DNA from: an uncultured Clostridium sp.
Lineage (GTDB): Bacteria > Bacillota > Clostridia > Lachnospirales > Lachnospiraceae
DNA: 24,693 nt
Reading direction: 5' to 3'
Assembly: GCA_902496665.1 (NCBI GenBank)
Contig: CABVBU010000037.1
Coordinates: 1-24,693 of the forward strand
The position numbers and the translations under genes are program-made. This document shows, one piece after another, positions 7,912 through 16,122 of this stretch (within the stretch, counting starts at the first letter, position 1; the number at the start of each line of letters is the position of its first letter). The notes under the pieces were generated by a model. That model saw only the letters and a program-made list of their open reading frames with translations. It ran no database searches and was not told the DNA's origin.

Positions 7912-9389
7912 TTTTTTCTGTTCTTTTCCACTTCTTTTATCTTTTTTTCCATGGCATCCGCCACAGTTTCGAGGACTTTGATCCTCGCATACCACTTGGA
8001 ATTTCCTTCCACAACGATCCAGGGTGCATCCTTTGTAGAGGTTTTTTCCAGCATTTCATTCACAGCAAGCACGTAAGCATCCCACTTTTCCCTGTTTCTC
8101 CAGTCCTCGTCCGTGATCTTCCACCGTTTTTCCGGATTCTTCATCCGGTCATTGAACCGCCGCTCCTGCTCGTCCTTATCGATCTGGAGCCAGAATTTTA
8201 AGACAAGAGCTCCGGAGTTCACAAAATGTGCTTCCATCTCGTTGATCTCCCGATATGCATGGTGCCAGTCCTCCTCGGAACAGAAGCCCTCGATCCGCTC
8301 CACCATGACTCTTCCGTACCAGGTGCGGTCAAAAATCGCGATGTGTCCTGCCTTCGGAACATGATTCCAGAATCGCCAGAGATAGTGATGGGATTTTTCC
8401 ACATCGTTCGGGGATGCTGTCGGGCAGACCTTATATCCGCGGGGATCAAGATGACTCGTCAGACGTTTGATCGCTCCTCCCTTTCCGGCGGCATCCCAGC
8501 CCTCAAAGCCAAGGATCACAGGGATCCGCAGACGGTAGAGTTCTCCGTGGAGCACTTCCAGTCTCTTCTGGAGCTTGTCCAGTCTTTTCCGGTATTCCGC
8601 CTCCTCAAGGCGCTTTGTCAGGTCCGCTTTTGCAAGGATCCCTTTTTCATATCTGTCAGGCGGAACCGTTTCCTCAAAGATCTCCGCCTCTTTTCCCGCC
8701 CGTTTTTTCTCAAGCGCCTTTTCCAGAACATCTGCCACCGTCTTTATGACCACCAGAGCCGTTCCGCTCTTTTCCTTCGCATCGACCACGTACCATGGCG
8801 CGTAAGGCATATCCGTTCTCCTGATCATCTCATCGCTGATCTTCTTATATTTTCCGTAATGGGCATTTCTCGCAAGTTCTTTCTCTGTGACGCGCCATGC
8901 GGTATCCTTTGATTCCAGAAGTTTTTTAAACCGCTTTTCCTGTTCCTTCTCGGAAATATCCAGAAAAAATTTGATGAGGACGGTTCCGCCGTCCACCAGG
9001 CATCTCTCAAACGCGCAGATATCCTCAAACGCGGCATCTGCTTTCTTTTCATTCAGCTTTCCCTCGAACCGGTCCGCCTGAACCCTCCGGTACCAGCTTG
9101 TGTCATAGATCGTGATCCGCCCTTCCGCCGGGGCATGGACCGCAAACCGCCAGAGGAACGGGCGGAGCGCTTCCTCCTCGGTATCCTTATCTCCGGTGTA
9201 AACGTCAAAGCCTCTCGGATCCAGCGCCTGCATGAGCCGGCCGATCTGCACGCCCTTTCCGGCACCGTCGTAACCGTCAAAGGTAATATAGACAGGAATC
9301 TTTTCCTCTTTGCATTCCCGCTGAATGTTCCCGAGTCTCAGCATTTCTTCCTTCAGAGCTTCTTTTTGCTGTTTCTTCTCATCTCTCAT
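7908..9389 (-). CDS. Two-domain PPK2 polyphosphate kinase, probable polyphosphate:AMP phosphotransferase
   Basis: The 493-residue protein is a tandem of two PPK2 domains, each a P-loop kinase that uses polyphosphate as phosphate donor. Domain 1 (about 10-225) has the Walker A FDGYDGAGKG at 37-46 and IYDTSWYRRV at 94-103. Domain 2 (about 265-490) has the more canonical FEGWDAAGKGG near residue 295, FDRTWYGRVMVERIEG and a KFWLQIDKDEQERRF helix. This two-domain build is that of class II PPK2 (PAP), which makes ADP from AMP and polyphosphate. In that class the C-terminal domain is usually the more conserved and active one, as here. The ATG at 9389 has GGAGGG 7 nt upstream. The 3' end overlaps the flavoprotein gene by 4 nt. 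Confidence 0.88.
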   Translation of the reverse strand: MRDEKKQQKEALKEEMLRLGNIQRECKEEKIPVYITFDGYDGAGKGVQIGRLMQALDPRGFDVYTGDKDTEEEALRPFLWRFAVHAPAEGRITIYDTSWYRRVQADRFEGKLNEKKADAAFEDICAFERCLVDGGTVLIKFFLDISEKEQEKRFKKLLESKDTAWRVTEKELARNAHYGKYKKISDEMIRRTDMPYAPWYVVDAKEKSGTALVVIKTVADVLEKALEKKRAGKEAEIFEETVPPDRYEKGILAKADLTKRLEEAEYRKRLDKLQKRLEVLHGELYRLRIPVILGFEGWDAAGKGGAIKRLTSHLDPRGYKVCPTASPNDVEKSHHYLWRFWNHVPKAGHIAIFDRTWYGRVMVERIEGFCSEEDWHHAYREINEMEAHFVNSGALVLKFWLQIDKDEQERRFNDRMKNPEKRWKITDEDWRNREKWDAYVLAVNEMLEKTSTKDAPWIVVEGNSKWYARIKVLETVADAMEKKIKEVEKNRKK

Positions 9390-9472
9390 AGACCGATCCC
9401 TCCATTCCATTTTATGGTCTGTCAAACAGTCAGGTTCATCGTCAGTCTTTCCGGATTCCGGTGATCTGTGAT

Positions 9473-9847
9473 CTACCGGTTCATTTTTGCGTGTTCCTTC
9501 GCAAGCTCCCCGTATAATGTCAGCGCGTTCCAGCTCTGGTTCGTCGGCGTAAGGACTGCCTTGTAGTCGATCCGTCCGGCCCCAGTCTTTCTCAGCGCAA
9601 GGATCACCGTGTCCACCTGCTTTGAGGTAAGTCCCGCCATCACCATCATCTCTTTTTCAAAGTCATCTCCTGTATAGACCTCCCCACAGGACACGAGTTC
9701 CTTCACTCCGGCAAGATATCCCACCGGTTCCAGATACTCTTCCTTTTTCACAGCCCGCAGCCTCATTCCAAGTGGGAACAGCGCCCTCTTGATCTTCGCA
9801 AGTCTCTCGCCTTCCGGCAGATGGTATAAAAGAATGATTGGTTTCAT
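9473..9847 (-). CDS. DUF3783 domain protein
   Basis: This small protein of 124 residues begins MKPIILLYHLPEGERLAKIKRA, the usual opening of DUF3783 proteins. They share the pattern of a strand followed by GxxVxxVxxxxY and a C-terminal segment ending TPTNQSWNALTLYGELAKEH, all seen here. Their function is unknown to me. I place the start at the ATG at 9847. An in-frame opening reaches 10015, but it runs through this gene's own promoter and the tRNA terminator and must be false. The ribosome site (AAAGG, about 12 nt away) is weak. With no terminator before the PPK2 gene 83 nt downstream, it may be the first gene of the operon that ends with rpsA. Confidence 0.8.
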   Translation of the reverse strand: MKPIILLYHLPEGERLAKIKRALFPLGMRLRAVKKEEYLEPVGYLAGVKELVSCGEVYTGDDFEKEMMVMAGLTSKQVDTVILALRKTGAGRIDYKAVLTPTNQSWNALTLYGELAKEHAKMNR

Positions 9848-9913
9848 ATATGATCTGACCTTTCCGTTTCTCATCCCCGACGGATTGAGACCGCAGGGCA
9901 TTATACTGTTCTC

Positions 9914-9942
9914 ATTATAGCAATTCCCGTTTCTGTTTGCAA
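9914..9942 (-). promoter_or_regulatory. Sigma-A-type promoter for the DUF3783 gene and possibly the whole PPK2-cmk-ispH-rpsA operon
   Basis: On the minus strand TTGCAA (9937-9942), a 17-nt spacer and TATAAT (9914-9919) give 5 of 6 and 6 of 6 matches to consensus, about 67 nt before the gene start. Confidence 0.75.
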
Positions 9943-9960
9943 CTTTTGGCTGTACCGGTA

Positions 9961-9996
9961 AAGCAAAAGCAGGGGCTGGTTCATTCCAGCTCCTGC
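9961..9996 (-). terminator. Terminator after tRNA-Pro
   Basis: On the minus strand an 11-bp stem with one mismatch (arms 9986-9996 and 9969-9979) and a 6-nt loop is followed by TTTTGCTTT. It begins about 11 nt after the 3' end of the tRNA. Confidence 0.8.
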
Positions 9997-10006
9997 TCAT
10001 CAAAAA

Positions 10007-10080
10007 TCGGGGCAACAGGATTTGAACCTGCGACCTCTCGGCCCCCAGCCGAGCGCGCTACCAAGCTACGCCATACCCCG
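10007..10080 (-). tRNA. tRNA-Pro (anticodon GGG)
   Basis: A complete cloverleaf of 74 nt can be folded by eye. The acceptor arm pairs CGGGGTA with TGCCCCG, including one G-T pair, and ends in discriminator A. The D arm contains AGCTTGGTAGC. The anticodon stem CTCGG/CCGAG encloses the loop CTGGGGG, giving anticodon GGG, which reads CCC and CCU. The T arm has GCAGG-TTCAAAT-CCTGT. CCA is not encoded; the sequence after the discriminator base is TTTTTG. It stands alone with its own promoter and terminator. Confidence 0.95.
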
Positions 10081-10092
10081 GGAACAGAAATT

Positions 10093-10120
10093 ATTATACC
10101 AGAAACCGGCAAAAAAGCAA
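10093..10120 (-). promoter_or_regulatory. Promoter of tRNA-Pro
   Basis: On the minus strand TTGCTT (10115-10120), a 16-nt spacer and TATAAT (10093-10098) preceded by TGG, an extended -10, lie 13 nt upstream of the tRNA 5' end. Confidence 0.75.
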
Positions 10121-10146
10121 CCGGAAAATATCGTCAGAAACATACA

Positions 10147-10181
10147 GAAAAGGAAAAGGACCCGCAGTTTCCGCAGGTCCT
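10147..10181 (-). terminator. Terminator of the NhaC-type antiporter gene
   Basis: On the minus strand an 11-bp stem with wobble pairs (arms 10171-10181 and 10157-10167) and a 3-nt loop is followed by TTTTCCTTTTC. It lies about 55 nt past the stop codon. Confidence 0.85.
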
Positions 10182-10236
10182 TTCAATTTTTCACAAAAAC
10201 CGGAGCCATCCGGCACGTTCAGTGACCGTATGGAGT

Positions 10237-11862
10237 TCACGCCTCTTCCTTCAGCACCCCATTCACTGCGCGGATCACAAACATTGTGGCCACCATAAGC
10301 GCAATGGCGATCGGCAGGGCGATCCATGCGGACTGTACGAAGCCCGCGATAATGTAGGAGACGAAGGACACAGCCGCCGCCGTGACCGCATACGGAAGCT
10401 GGGTCGTCACATGGTTTACATGTTCACACTGGGCTCCGGCAGATGCCATGATCGTCGTGTCGGAGATCGGAGAACAGTGGTCACCGCAGACAGCTCCTGC
10501 CATGCAGGCAGAGATCGAGATGATCATGAGGTCCGGGTTGCTGTTCTCAAATACAGCAACAACGATCGGGATCAGGATTCCGAAGGTTCCCCAGGAGGTT
10601 CCCGTCGCGAAAGCCAGGAAGCAGCCCACAACGAAAATGATCGCCGGGAGGAAATTTAAGAGGGAACGGGCGCTGGACGCAACCACCGTCGCCACATAGA
10701 CATCTGCGCCGAGGCTGTCCGTCATCGCCTTCAGTGTCCACGCAAAGGACAGGATCATGATCGCCGGGACCATGGACTTAAAACCTTCCGGAATGCAGGC
10801 CATGCACTCGGAGAATTTCAGGACCCGGCGTACCTGATAGAGACCGATGGTGATCAAAAGTCCGAAAAAGCTTCCCATCGTAAGTCCCAGGGACGCGTCA
10901 CTCTGGGAGAAGGCTGTCACAAAATCCTCTCCTGAGAAAAATCCACCCGTATAGAGCATGCCGACCATGCAGCAGATGATCAGGGATATGATCGGGATCA
11001 GAAGATCCAGAACGGTTCCCCTGACAGAAACCTCCGGCTGTTTCTCCGTGTCATACGGACGTCCCGGCGTGGTATAAAGGTCTCCCTTGAGCGCATTCTT
11101 CTCATGGAATTTCATAGAGCCGAATTCTGTCCGTAAGAGTACCATTCCGATCATCATCACGATCGTCAGGATCGCGTAAAAGTTGTATGGGATCGCCCGC
11201 ACGAAGATAGAAAATCCGTCCTCTCCCTCAACAAATCCGGTAACCGCGGCCGCCCAGGAAGAGATCGGTGCGATAATGCAAATCGGAGCTGCCGTCGCGT
11301 CGATCAGGTAGGCGAGCTTTGCTCTTGAGACTTTAAATTTGTCTGTCACAGGGCGCATCACACTTCCCACGGTCAGGCAGTTAAAATAATCATCGATAAA
11401 GATCAGACAGCCCAGCAGGATCGTCGCAAGCTCCGCGCCCACGCGTCCCTTAATATGATCCGCCGCAAACTGGCCGAATGCTGCCGACCCGCCGGCCCGG
11501 TTCATCAGGCACACCATCGTTCCAAGGATCACAAGGAAAATCAGGATTCCCACATTATAGCTGTCAGAGAGAACGCTGATCATTCCGTCTTCAAAAATAT
11601 GGGTGATCGTTCCCTCAAAGCTGAAACCTGAATACAGGATTCCCCCCATGAGAACACCGATGAACAGGGAACTGTACACCTCTTTTGTGATAAGTGCCAG
11701 CCCGATCGCCACGACCGGCGGAACGAGCGCCCAGAACGTCGCGTAGACCGCCGGCACATACTCTTCTGTCTGCTCCGCGCCAAATACGGTTGTCGCGAAC
11801 ATCAGGACCAGCACCACGGAAAGCACTGCTGTCCTTTTTATATTTTTCTTCATATCCGTCAT
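10237..11862 (-). CDS. NhaC-family Na+/H+ antiporter
   Basis: The 541-residue inner-membrane protein has about 12-13 hydrophobic segments typical of the NhaC/IT superfamily. Family-like motifs include LGCLIFIDDYFNCLTVGSVMRP, with acidic residues inside a membrane segment. CAFATGTSWGTFGILIP-type and AVCGDHCSPISDTTIMAS segments lie near the C-terminus, and acidic and polar residues in these helices are expected in the ion path. It probably exchanges Na+ for H+, though some NhaC relatives move organic acids. The N-terminus is a cleavable-looking leader (VVLVLMFATTVFGAEQ) before the first transport helix. The ATG at 11862 has GGAGG 8 nt upstream; the open extension to 11898 is rejected. It appears monocistronic. 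Confidence 0.88.
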   Translation of the reverse strand: MTDMKKNIKRTAVLSVVLVLMFATTVFGAEQTEEYVPAVYATFWALVPPVVAIGLALITKEVYSSLFIGVLMGGILYSGFSFEGTITHIFEDGMISVLSDSYNVGILIFLVILGTMVCLMNRAGGSAAFGQFAADHIKGRVGAELATILLGCLIFIDDYFNCLTVGSVMRPVTDKFKVSRAKLAYLIDATAAPICIIAPISSWAAAVTGFVEGEDGFSIFVRAIPYNFYAILTIVMMIGMVLLRTEFGSMKFHEKNALKGDLYTTPGRPYDTEKQPEVSVRGTVLDLLIPIISLIICCMVGMLYTGGFFSGEDFVTAFSQSDASLGLTMGSFFGLLITIGLYQVRRVLKFSECMACIPEGFKSMVPAIMILSFAWTLKAMTDSLGADVYVATVVASSARSLLNFLPAIIFVVGCFLAFATGTSWGTFGILIPIVVAVFENSNPDLMIISISACMAGAVCGDHCSPISDTTIMASAGAQCEHVNHVTTQLPYAVTAAAVSFVSYIIAGFVQSAWIALPIAIALMVATMFVIRAVNGVLKEEA

Positions 11863-11970
11863 AACGGATTCCTCCCTCCTGCCTCCGGAGAGTTCCACGC
11901 TCTCCGCTTTTCCCGCAAGTTTTATATTTTATGTGACTGCCCGGTGCCTCCCGGCTGCCGGCTTATTTTT

Positions 11971-12006
11971 ATGTAACAGAGAATTCCCCGGAATTTCCTG
12001 TTACAT
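11971..12006. repeat. 36-bp near-perfect palindrome, copy 1
   Basis: Two 17-nt arms (11971-11987 and 11990-12006) around a 2-nt centre pair at all but one position, with one G-T pair. The outer arms read ATGTAACAG and CTGTTACAT; the centre is GAATTCCCCGGAATTTC. It lies between the 5' end of the antiporter gene and the yebC terminator. A related palindrome lies at 13119-13153 on the other side of yebC. Confidence 0.75.
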
Positions 12007-12049
12007 GAAGAAATCCCCTCTCATCAGTACAATTCTGGTGAAAGGGGAT
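12007..12049 (-). terminator. Terminator of yebC
   Basis: On the minus strand a 15-bp stem with one mismatch and one wobble (arms 12035-12049 and 12013-12027) and a 7-nt loop is followed by TTTCTTC. It lies 25 nt after the yebC stop and ends next to palindrome copy 1. Confidence 0.8.
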
Positions 12050-12073
12050 CACAACATACACAATTACGATTCT

Positions 12074-12802
12074 TTATTCATCCCAGTTGTGGTATACAGC
12101 CTGTACGTCGTCATCCTCGTCAAGGAGATCAAGGATTCTCTGCATCTTCTTGATCGCTTCCTCGTCAGTAAGTTCTACCCAGTTCTGCGGGATCATAGTA
12201 ATATCAGCCTCTACCATCGGGATTCCGGCTTTCTCGAGAGCCTCGCGGACTGCACTGAAGTTGTCCGGATCTGTGATAACCTCGTAGCTGTCCTCCTCCT
12301 CGGAGAAATCCTCAGCGCCTGCATCGAGTGCAGCCATCATGAGTTCGTCGGCATCCATATCACACTCTTCTTTGTCGATCACGATCTGGCCCTTGCGGTC
12401 GAACATGAAAGAAACGCTTCCCTGTGCGCCTACGTTTCCGCCGCCCTTTGTGAAAGCGCTTCTTACGTTTGCCGCTGTACGGTTCTTGTTGTCTGTAAGT
12501 GTGTCAACGATGATCGCAACACCGCTCGGACCGTATCCCTCGTATGTTAAGTTTTCGTAGTTTACGGAGTTTAAGTCACCGGCTGCTTTCTTGATACCGC
12601 GGTCGATGGTATCGTTCGGCATGTTGTTTGCTTTCGCTTTTGCGATCACATCACGCAGCTTACTGTTGTTAGCCGGATCAGCGCCGCCCTCTTTAACTGC
12701 GACAGCGATCTCTCTTCCGATTACGGTAAAGATCTTACCCTTTGCTGCGTCGTTCTTCTCTTTCTTATGTTTGATGTTGGAAAATTTATTATGTCCTGAC
12801 AT
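12074..12802 (-). CDS. yebC: YebC/PmpR (TACO1)-family protein
   Basis: The 242-residue acidic protein opens with MSGHNKFSNIKHKKEKNDAAKG, the family signature, and continues with IGREIAVAVKEGGADPANNSKLRDVI, AKANNMPNDTIDRGIKKA, YEGYGPSGVAIIVD and TDNKNRTAANVRSAF. Members were described as transcription regulators (PmpR). More recent work on the family points to a role in translation of proline-rich stretches by ribosomes, so the exact function should be left open. The ATG at 12802 has AAGGAAG upstream. It is a single-gene unit, with a promoter at 12899-12927 and its own terminator. Confidence 0.93.
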   Translation of the reverse strand: MSGHNKFSNIKHKKEKNDAAKGKIFTVIGREIAVAVKEGGADPANNSKLRDVIAKAKANNMPNDTIDRGIKKAAGDLNSVNYENLTYEGYGPSGVAIIVDTLTDNKNRTAANVRSAFTKGGGNVGAQGSVSFMFDRKGQIVIDKEECDMDADELMMAALDAGAEDFSEEEDSYEVITDPDNFSAVREALEKAGIPMVEADITMIPQNWVELTDEEAIKKMQRILDLLDEDDDVQAVYHNWDE

Positions 12803-12898
12803 CGTTTTAGCTTCCTTTCTCTTCGCATCTCGCTCTTTTTTATCTCTCGTGCACCAGTCCCATGGATCTTTTCGTGCGCATTATACATAGTCTAAAAT

Positions 12899-12927
12899 AT
12901 TTTAACATCATTTTTCTGATATGGCAA
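12899..12927 (-). promoter_or_regulatory. Promoter of yebC
   Basis: On the minus strand TTGCCA (12922-12927), a 17-nt spacer and TAAAAT (12899-12904) each match consensus at 5 of 6 positions. A TATAAT at 12880-12885 lies just downstream but has no good -35. The leader is about 90 nt. Confidence 0.6.
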
Positions 12928-12961
12928 GCGCTTTTTCCGGATACCCCTGCTCCACTTTTCC

Positions 12962-12991
12962 TTGACACACTCCACTCTGAGTATTTATACT
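12962..12991 (+). promoter_or_regulatory. Upstream promoter (P1) of the S9 peptidase gene
   Basis: A perfect TTGACA (12962-12967) is followed by an 18-nt spacer and TATACT (12986-12991). It would give a leader of about 180 nt that contains small hairpins and palindrome copy 2. It is divergent from the yebC promoter 35 bases away. Confidence 0.65.
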
Positions 12992-13098
12992 CATTTCATA
13001 GCGATCCAGTGCCTTCCAGCCTATGATCTTCCGGGGTCAGCCCGGCAGATTCTGTGGATGGATGCATCTGACCTGCATTTTTGCGCAAGTGCGCATCA

Positions 13099-13126
13099 TT
13101 GGCACATTAGTGCCTGTTTGTATAAT
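13099..13126 (+). promoter_or_regulatory. Proximal promoter (P2) of the S9 peptidase gene
   Basis: TTGGCA (13099-13104), a 16-nt spacer and TATAAT (13121-13126) lie about 54 nt upstream of the start codon. The -10 box is inside palindrome copy 2, whose centre would fall at the transcription start. Confidence 0.55.
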
Positions 13127-13153
13127 AGGGAATTCCCCGGATTTCCTATTACA
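13119..13153. repeat. Palindrome, copy 2
   Basis: The arms TAATAGGGAATTC (13123-13135) and GATTTCCTATTA (13140-13151), extended by flanking bases, form a stem of about 13 bp with two wobble pairs around a CCC loop. It shares the GGGAATTCCCCGGAATTTCCT-type core with copy 1 at 11971-12006. It overlaps the -10 box of P2 and lies 27 nt before the peptidase start codon. Confidence 0.7.
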
Positions 13154-13179
13154 AAACACTAAATATGGAGGACATGACG

Positions 13180-15108
13180 ATGAAGAAGATTGAGATCGAC
13201 ACATTCCTGAAGTTCCGGTTTTTGAGCAACCCGCAGTTTTCACCCGATGGAACGAAGATCGCCTTCACGGTATTCGTACCGGACCGTGAGAACAATGGCT
13301 ATCTGTCTGACCTGTACCTGTATGATCTCGGGAAAAAGGCTGTCTCCCGTGTCACCTGCGGCGGTGACGCAAAGATCTGGTCCTGGACTGCGGAAAATAC
13401 GCTGATCTTTACTGCGGCACGGACTGCTGCCCTCAAAAAAGAAAAAGAGAACGGCACTTCTTTCTTTTATGAAATCTCTCCGTCCGGCAGCGAAGCCTCA
13501 TGCCGCACATCCGTTCCGGCTTCTGTCACAGGGATCCGCCTTCTCCCGGACGGGCGTTACCTCCTGACGATCCGCCATGATAATTACAAGGATACAAGAA
13601 AGAAATCTTACGAGGTCTTCGATGAACTTCCGTTCTGGGGCAATGGCCAGGGATACACGAATGCGAAGAGGAACCGGTACGCCGTCTATGATATGGGATC
13701 CGGTAAACTCACTTACGTGGCGGACGAATGGACCGACTGTTCCCAGTTCTCTGTTTTCGGTGATCTTCTGCTTTATAAGGCATATCCGTGGAAACAGAGT
13801 GTCATAGGAATCCGTCCGGGCGTTTATCTATATAACCTCTCCACCGGTGAGACGAAAACACTTCTCGCGCCGGATTCCATGCGCACCGGAGTTGTCTCCC
13901 TCATAGACGAAAAGACTGCACTCATTGCGGCAACGGATGACTCCTATAAAGATACAACGAAATACTGTGATTTCTACCATATGGATCTCGCGGACGGATC
14001 CATGAAGCTGATCCATCCTTATGAGTCTTCCATCGGCGGCTCCTCCGTGGGCTCCGATTCCAGATTCGGCGCAGGACAGACGTTCAAGGCTGTGGACGGA
14101 GAATTTTACTATATCTCCACCGTGGGAGATTTTTCCCATCTCTATAAGATGTCCCGGGGCGGTACCGTCTCCGAGCCGCTGACGGCAGGAAGCTCCTGCG
14201 ACAGCTTCGATCTCGCAGGCGGACACATCGCCTCCATGGAATTCCACGGACTCCACATTGCGGAACTCTTTGTAGACGGCGAGCAGGTGACCCACATGAA
14301 TGACTGGCTCACCGACGAATATGACGTACAGACACCGGAGGCGTTCTCTTTCACCGCCAGCGATGGGTACGAGATCCACGGATGGGTATTAAAACCGGCA
14401 GGTTTCGAGGAAGGTAAGTCCTATCCCGGTATCTTAAATATCCACGGCGGTCCGAGAACTGTTTATTCCGATGTCTACTATCATGAGATGCAGATGTGGG
14501 CAAACCGCGGATACTTTGTGTTCTTCTGCAACCCGAGAGGATCTGACGGACGTGGCACGGATTTTGGAAATATCAACGGAATCTACGGAACGGTGGACTA
14601 TCAGAACCTGATGGATTTCACGGATGAAGTTCTGAAGCGGTACCCGATGATCGATCCGGAACATCTCGGTGTCGCAGGCGGCTCCTACGGCGGATTCATG
14701 ACAAACTGGATCATCGGACATACCGACCGGTTCCATGCCGCCGCTTCCCAGCGTTCCATCTCCAACTGGGTATCCTTTGAGCACAACTCCGATATCGGAC
14801 ACACCTTCATCTTAAACAACCAGGGAGCCAACACGAGGACCGATGTGGAGCTTCTCTGGAAGCAGTCCCCTCTCCAGTTTGCGCCGAACTGCAAGACACC
14901 GACACTCTTTATCCACTCCGATGAGGACTACCGATGCTATATGGCGGAAGGACTCGCCATGTTCAGCGCCATCAAGCGGAACGGCTGCCCATCGAAGCTT
15001 TGCCTGTTCCACGGGGAAAACCATGAGCTGTCCAGAGGCGGAAATCCGGAGAACAGGATCGACCGGATGACGGAGATCATTGACTGGATGGATGAATATT
15101 TAAAATAA
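13180..15108 (+). CDS. S9-family serine peptidase (acylaminoacyl-peptidase / prolyl oligopeptidase-like)
   Basis: The 642-residue protein has an N-terminal beta-propeller (about 1-380), beginning with FRFLSNPQFSPDGTKIAFTV and containing repeated blades such as ISPSGSE and LLPDGRYLLTI. A C-terminal alpha/beta-hydrolase follows (about 385-640). The catalytic triad is visible: Ser502 in GGSYGGFMTNW, Asp583 in HSDEDYRC and His615 in HGENHE. The oxyanion-side HGGP lies at about 424-427. It has no signal peptide, so it probably degrades short peptides in the cytoplasm. I chose the ATG at 13180, with GGAGG about 8 nt upstream; an ATG at 13165 overlaps that ribosome site. It is one of only two plus-strand genes and faces the TraX gene tail to tail. 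Confidence 0.93.
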   Translation: MKKIEIDTFLKFRFLSNPQFSPDGTKIAFTVFVPDRENNGYLSDLYLYDLGKKAVSRVTCGGDAKIWSWTAENTLIFTAARTAALKKEKENGTSFFYEISPSGSEASCRTSVPASVTGIRLLPDGRYLLTIRHDNYKDTRKKSYEVFDELPFWGNGQGYTNAKRNRYAVYDMGSGKLTYVADEWTDCSQFSVFGDLLLYKAYPWKQSVIGIRPGVYLYNLSTGETKTLLAPDSMRTGVVSLIDEKTALIAATDDSYKDTTKYCDFYHMDLADGSMKLIHPYESSIGGSSVGSDSRFGAGQTFKAVDGEFYYISTVGDFSHLYKMSRGGTVSEPLTAGSSCDSFDLAGGHIASMEFHGLHIAELFVDGEQVTHMNDWLTDEYDVQTPEAFSFTASDGYEIHGWVLKPAGFEEGKSYPGILNIHGGPRTVYSDVYYHEMQMWANRGYFVFFCNPRGSDGRGTDFGNINGIYGTVDYQNLMDFTDEVLKRYPMIDPEHLGVAGGSYGGFMTNWIIGHTDRFHAAASQRSISNWVSFEHNSDIGHTFILNNQGANTRTDVELLWKQSPLQFAPNCKTPTLFIHSDEDYRCYMAEGLAMFSAIKRNGCPSKLCLFHGENHELSRGGNPENRIDRMTEIIDWMDEYLK

Positions 15109-15162
15109 AGGAAATGATCCTACCGCTCTTTTTTATACATGCCACAAGATTTCCTGTTGATC

Positions 15163-15195
15163 AAAAATGGCTGCAGGGTCGTATCCCCTGCAGCC
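15163..15195 (-). terminator. Terminator of the TraX-family gene
   Basis: A perfect 10-bp stem, GGCTGCAGGG with CCCTGCAGCC (15169-15178 and 15186-15195), and a 7-nt loop are followed on the minus strand by ATTTTTG. It may also stop transcripts from the converging S9 peptidase gene, although the T-run is on the minus-strand side. Confidence 0.8.
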
Positions 15196-15208
15196 GCAGA
15201 TCTTATCA

Positions 15209-15979
15209 TTATCGATTCACATAATTCAGCACCAATGCAAGAAGCAGCATATGAACCGGATAAAATGCATAACAGCTATACTGGAAAACTTTCGTATGGC
15301 AGCCCTGCCGTCCACGATACAGCCAGATTGGAATCAGCGAAAGCAATGCAAGTCCCTGCTGGCAGAGTTCAAAGTCCATACCCAAAAGCCGGATGGGGTA
15401 CATCAGACCTCCCAGCAGCTCTACATTGATCCAGTAAAGCGCCAGAAGCTGTCCGGAAAAGCACCACCATTTTCTTCCCCGGAAAAAGTAAAAAACAAAC
15501 AGCGTCAATACACCGGCACCGTAGTAATCTGCCATTCCTACCGTCCCCAGTGCACTTCCAGCCAGCACGATCAGTACCGCTGTCGGCAGAAAGATCCACA
15601 GCTTCTGTTTTTTTCGAACTTTTTCCATCAAATGGATTCCAAAGAGTCCTATCAACAGCGTCCAGATCACATTCTGATGAAACGGATAAAACCAGGTTCC
15701 GCCATACATCAGATCAAAGGGGATCTCCGACAGCACCGCAAACAGCAGCAGCCGGAGAATGTACTTTTTAAAGCTGTGCGTGTGAAAATATCCTTCCACT
15801 GCCATAAATGCAAAGATGGGAAACGCGAGCCTTCCTACGCAGGTCAGCCAGTCCTGCGCCGGAAGAAGCGTGGCCCAGAGATGATCCATCAGCATAAATG
15901 TCATGGCGATGATATGGAGCATTGCCGCACTGATGTCAAAGGTTCCTGACTGAGATGAATGTACTTGATTTTTTACCAT
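15209..15979 (-). CDS. TraX-family membrane protein
   Basis: The 256-residue protein has about 7-8 hydrophobic segments. Features of the TraX family include the early MLHIIAMTFMLMDHLWATLLP helix, GRLAFPIFAFMAVEGYFHT, a following Arg-rich turn (YILRLLLFAVLSEIPFDL) and a late helix with YAFYPVHMLLLAL. The named relative acetylates F-pilin. Most chromosomal members in Firmicutes have no link to conjugation and resemble membrane acyltransferases, so an envelope or polysaccharide acylation role is likelier, but unproven. AGGAG precedes the ATG at 15979, and a consensus promoter lies at 16011-16040. It is a single-gene unit. Confidence 0.85.
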   Translation of the reverse strand: MVKNQVHSSQSGTFDISAAMLHIIAMTFMLMDHLWATLLPAQDWLTCVGRLAFPIFAFMAVEGYFHTHSFKKYILRLLLFAVLSEIPFDLMYGGTWFYPFHQNVIWTLLIGLFGIHLMEKVRKKQKLWIFLPTAVLIVLAGSALGTVGMADYYGAGVLTLFVFYFFRGRKWWCFSGQLLALYWINVELLGGLMYPIRLLGMDFELCQQGLALLSLIPIWLYRGRQGCHTKVFQYSCYAFYPVHMLLLALVLNYVNR

Positions 15980-16010
15980 ATTGTCACTCCTGTTGTTTTC
16001 TCTCAGTCCA

Positions 16011-16040
16011 ATTATACTTCCATTTACCGTCTCTGGTCAA
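16011..16040 (-). promoter_or_regulatory. Promoter of the TraX-family gene
   Basis: On the minus strand TTGACC (16035-16040), an 18-nt spacer and TATAAT (16011-16016) lie 31 nt before the start codon. Confidence 0.75.
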
Positions 16041-16122
16041 ATCCCTGTCAGTAACAACGTTTCTTCTGCCTGCCATCTCACGTTCACGCCTGTCAAAATC
16101 GAATCCTGCAAGCCCTGCCCAT

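Noticed and set aside
9848..10015. N-terminal extension of the DUF3783 protein
   Set aside because: It would run through the gene's own consensus promoter and the tRNA-Pro terminator, and its composition is unlike the family.
15209..15979. TraX as evidence of a conjugative element
   Set aside because: No relaxase, coupling protein or type IV secretion gene is present, and TraX-family membrane proteins are common in chromosomes.
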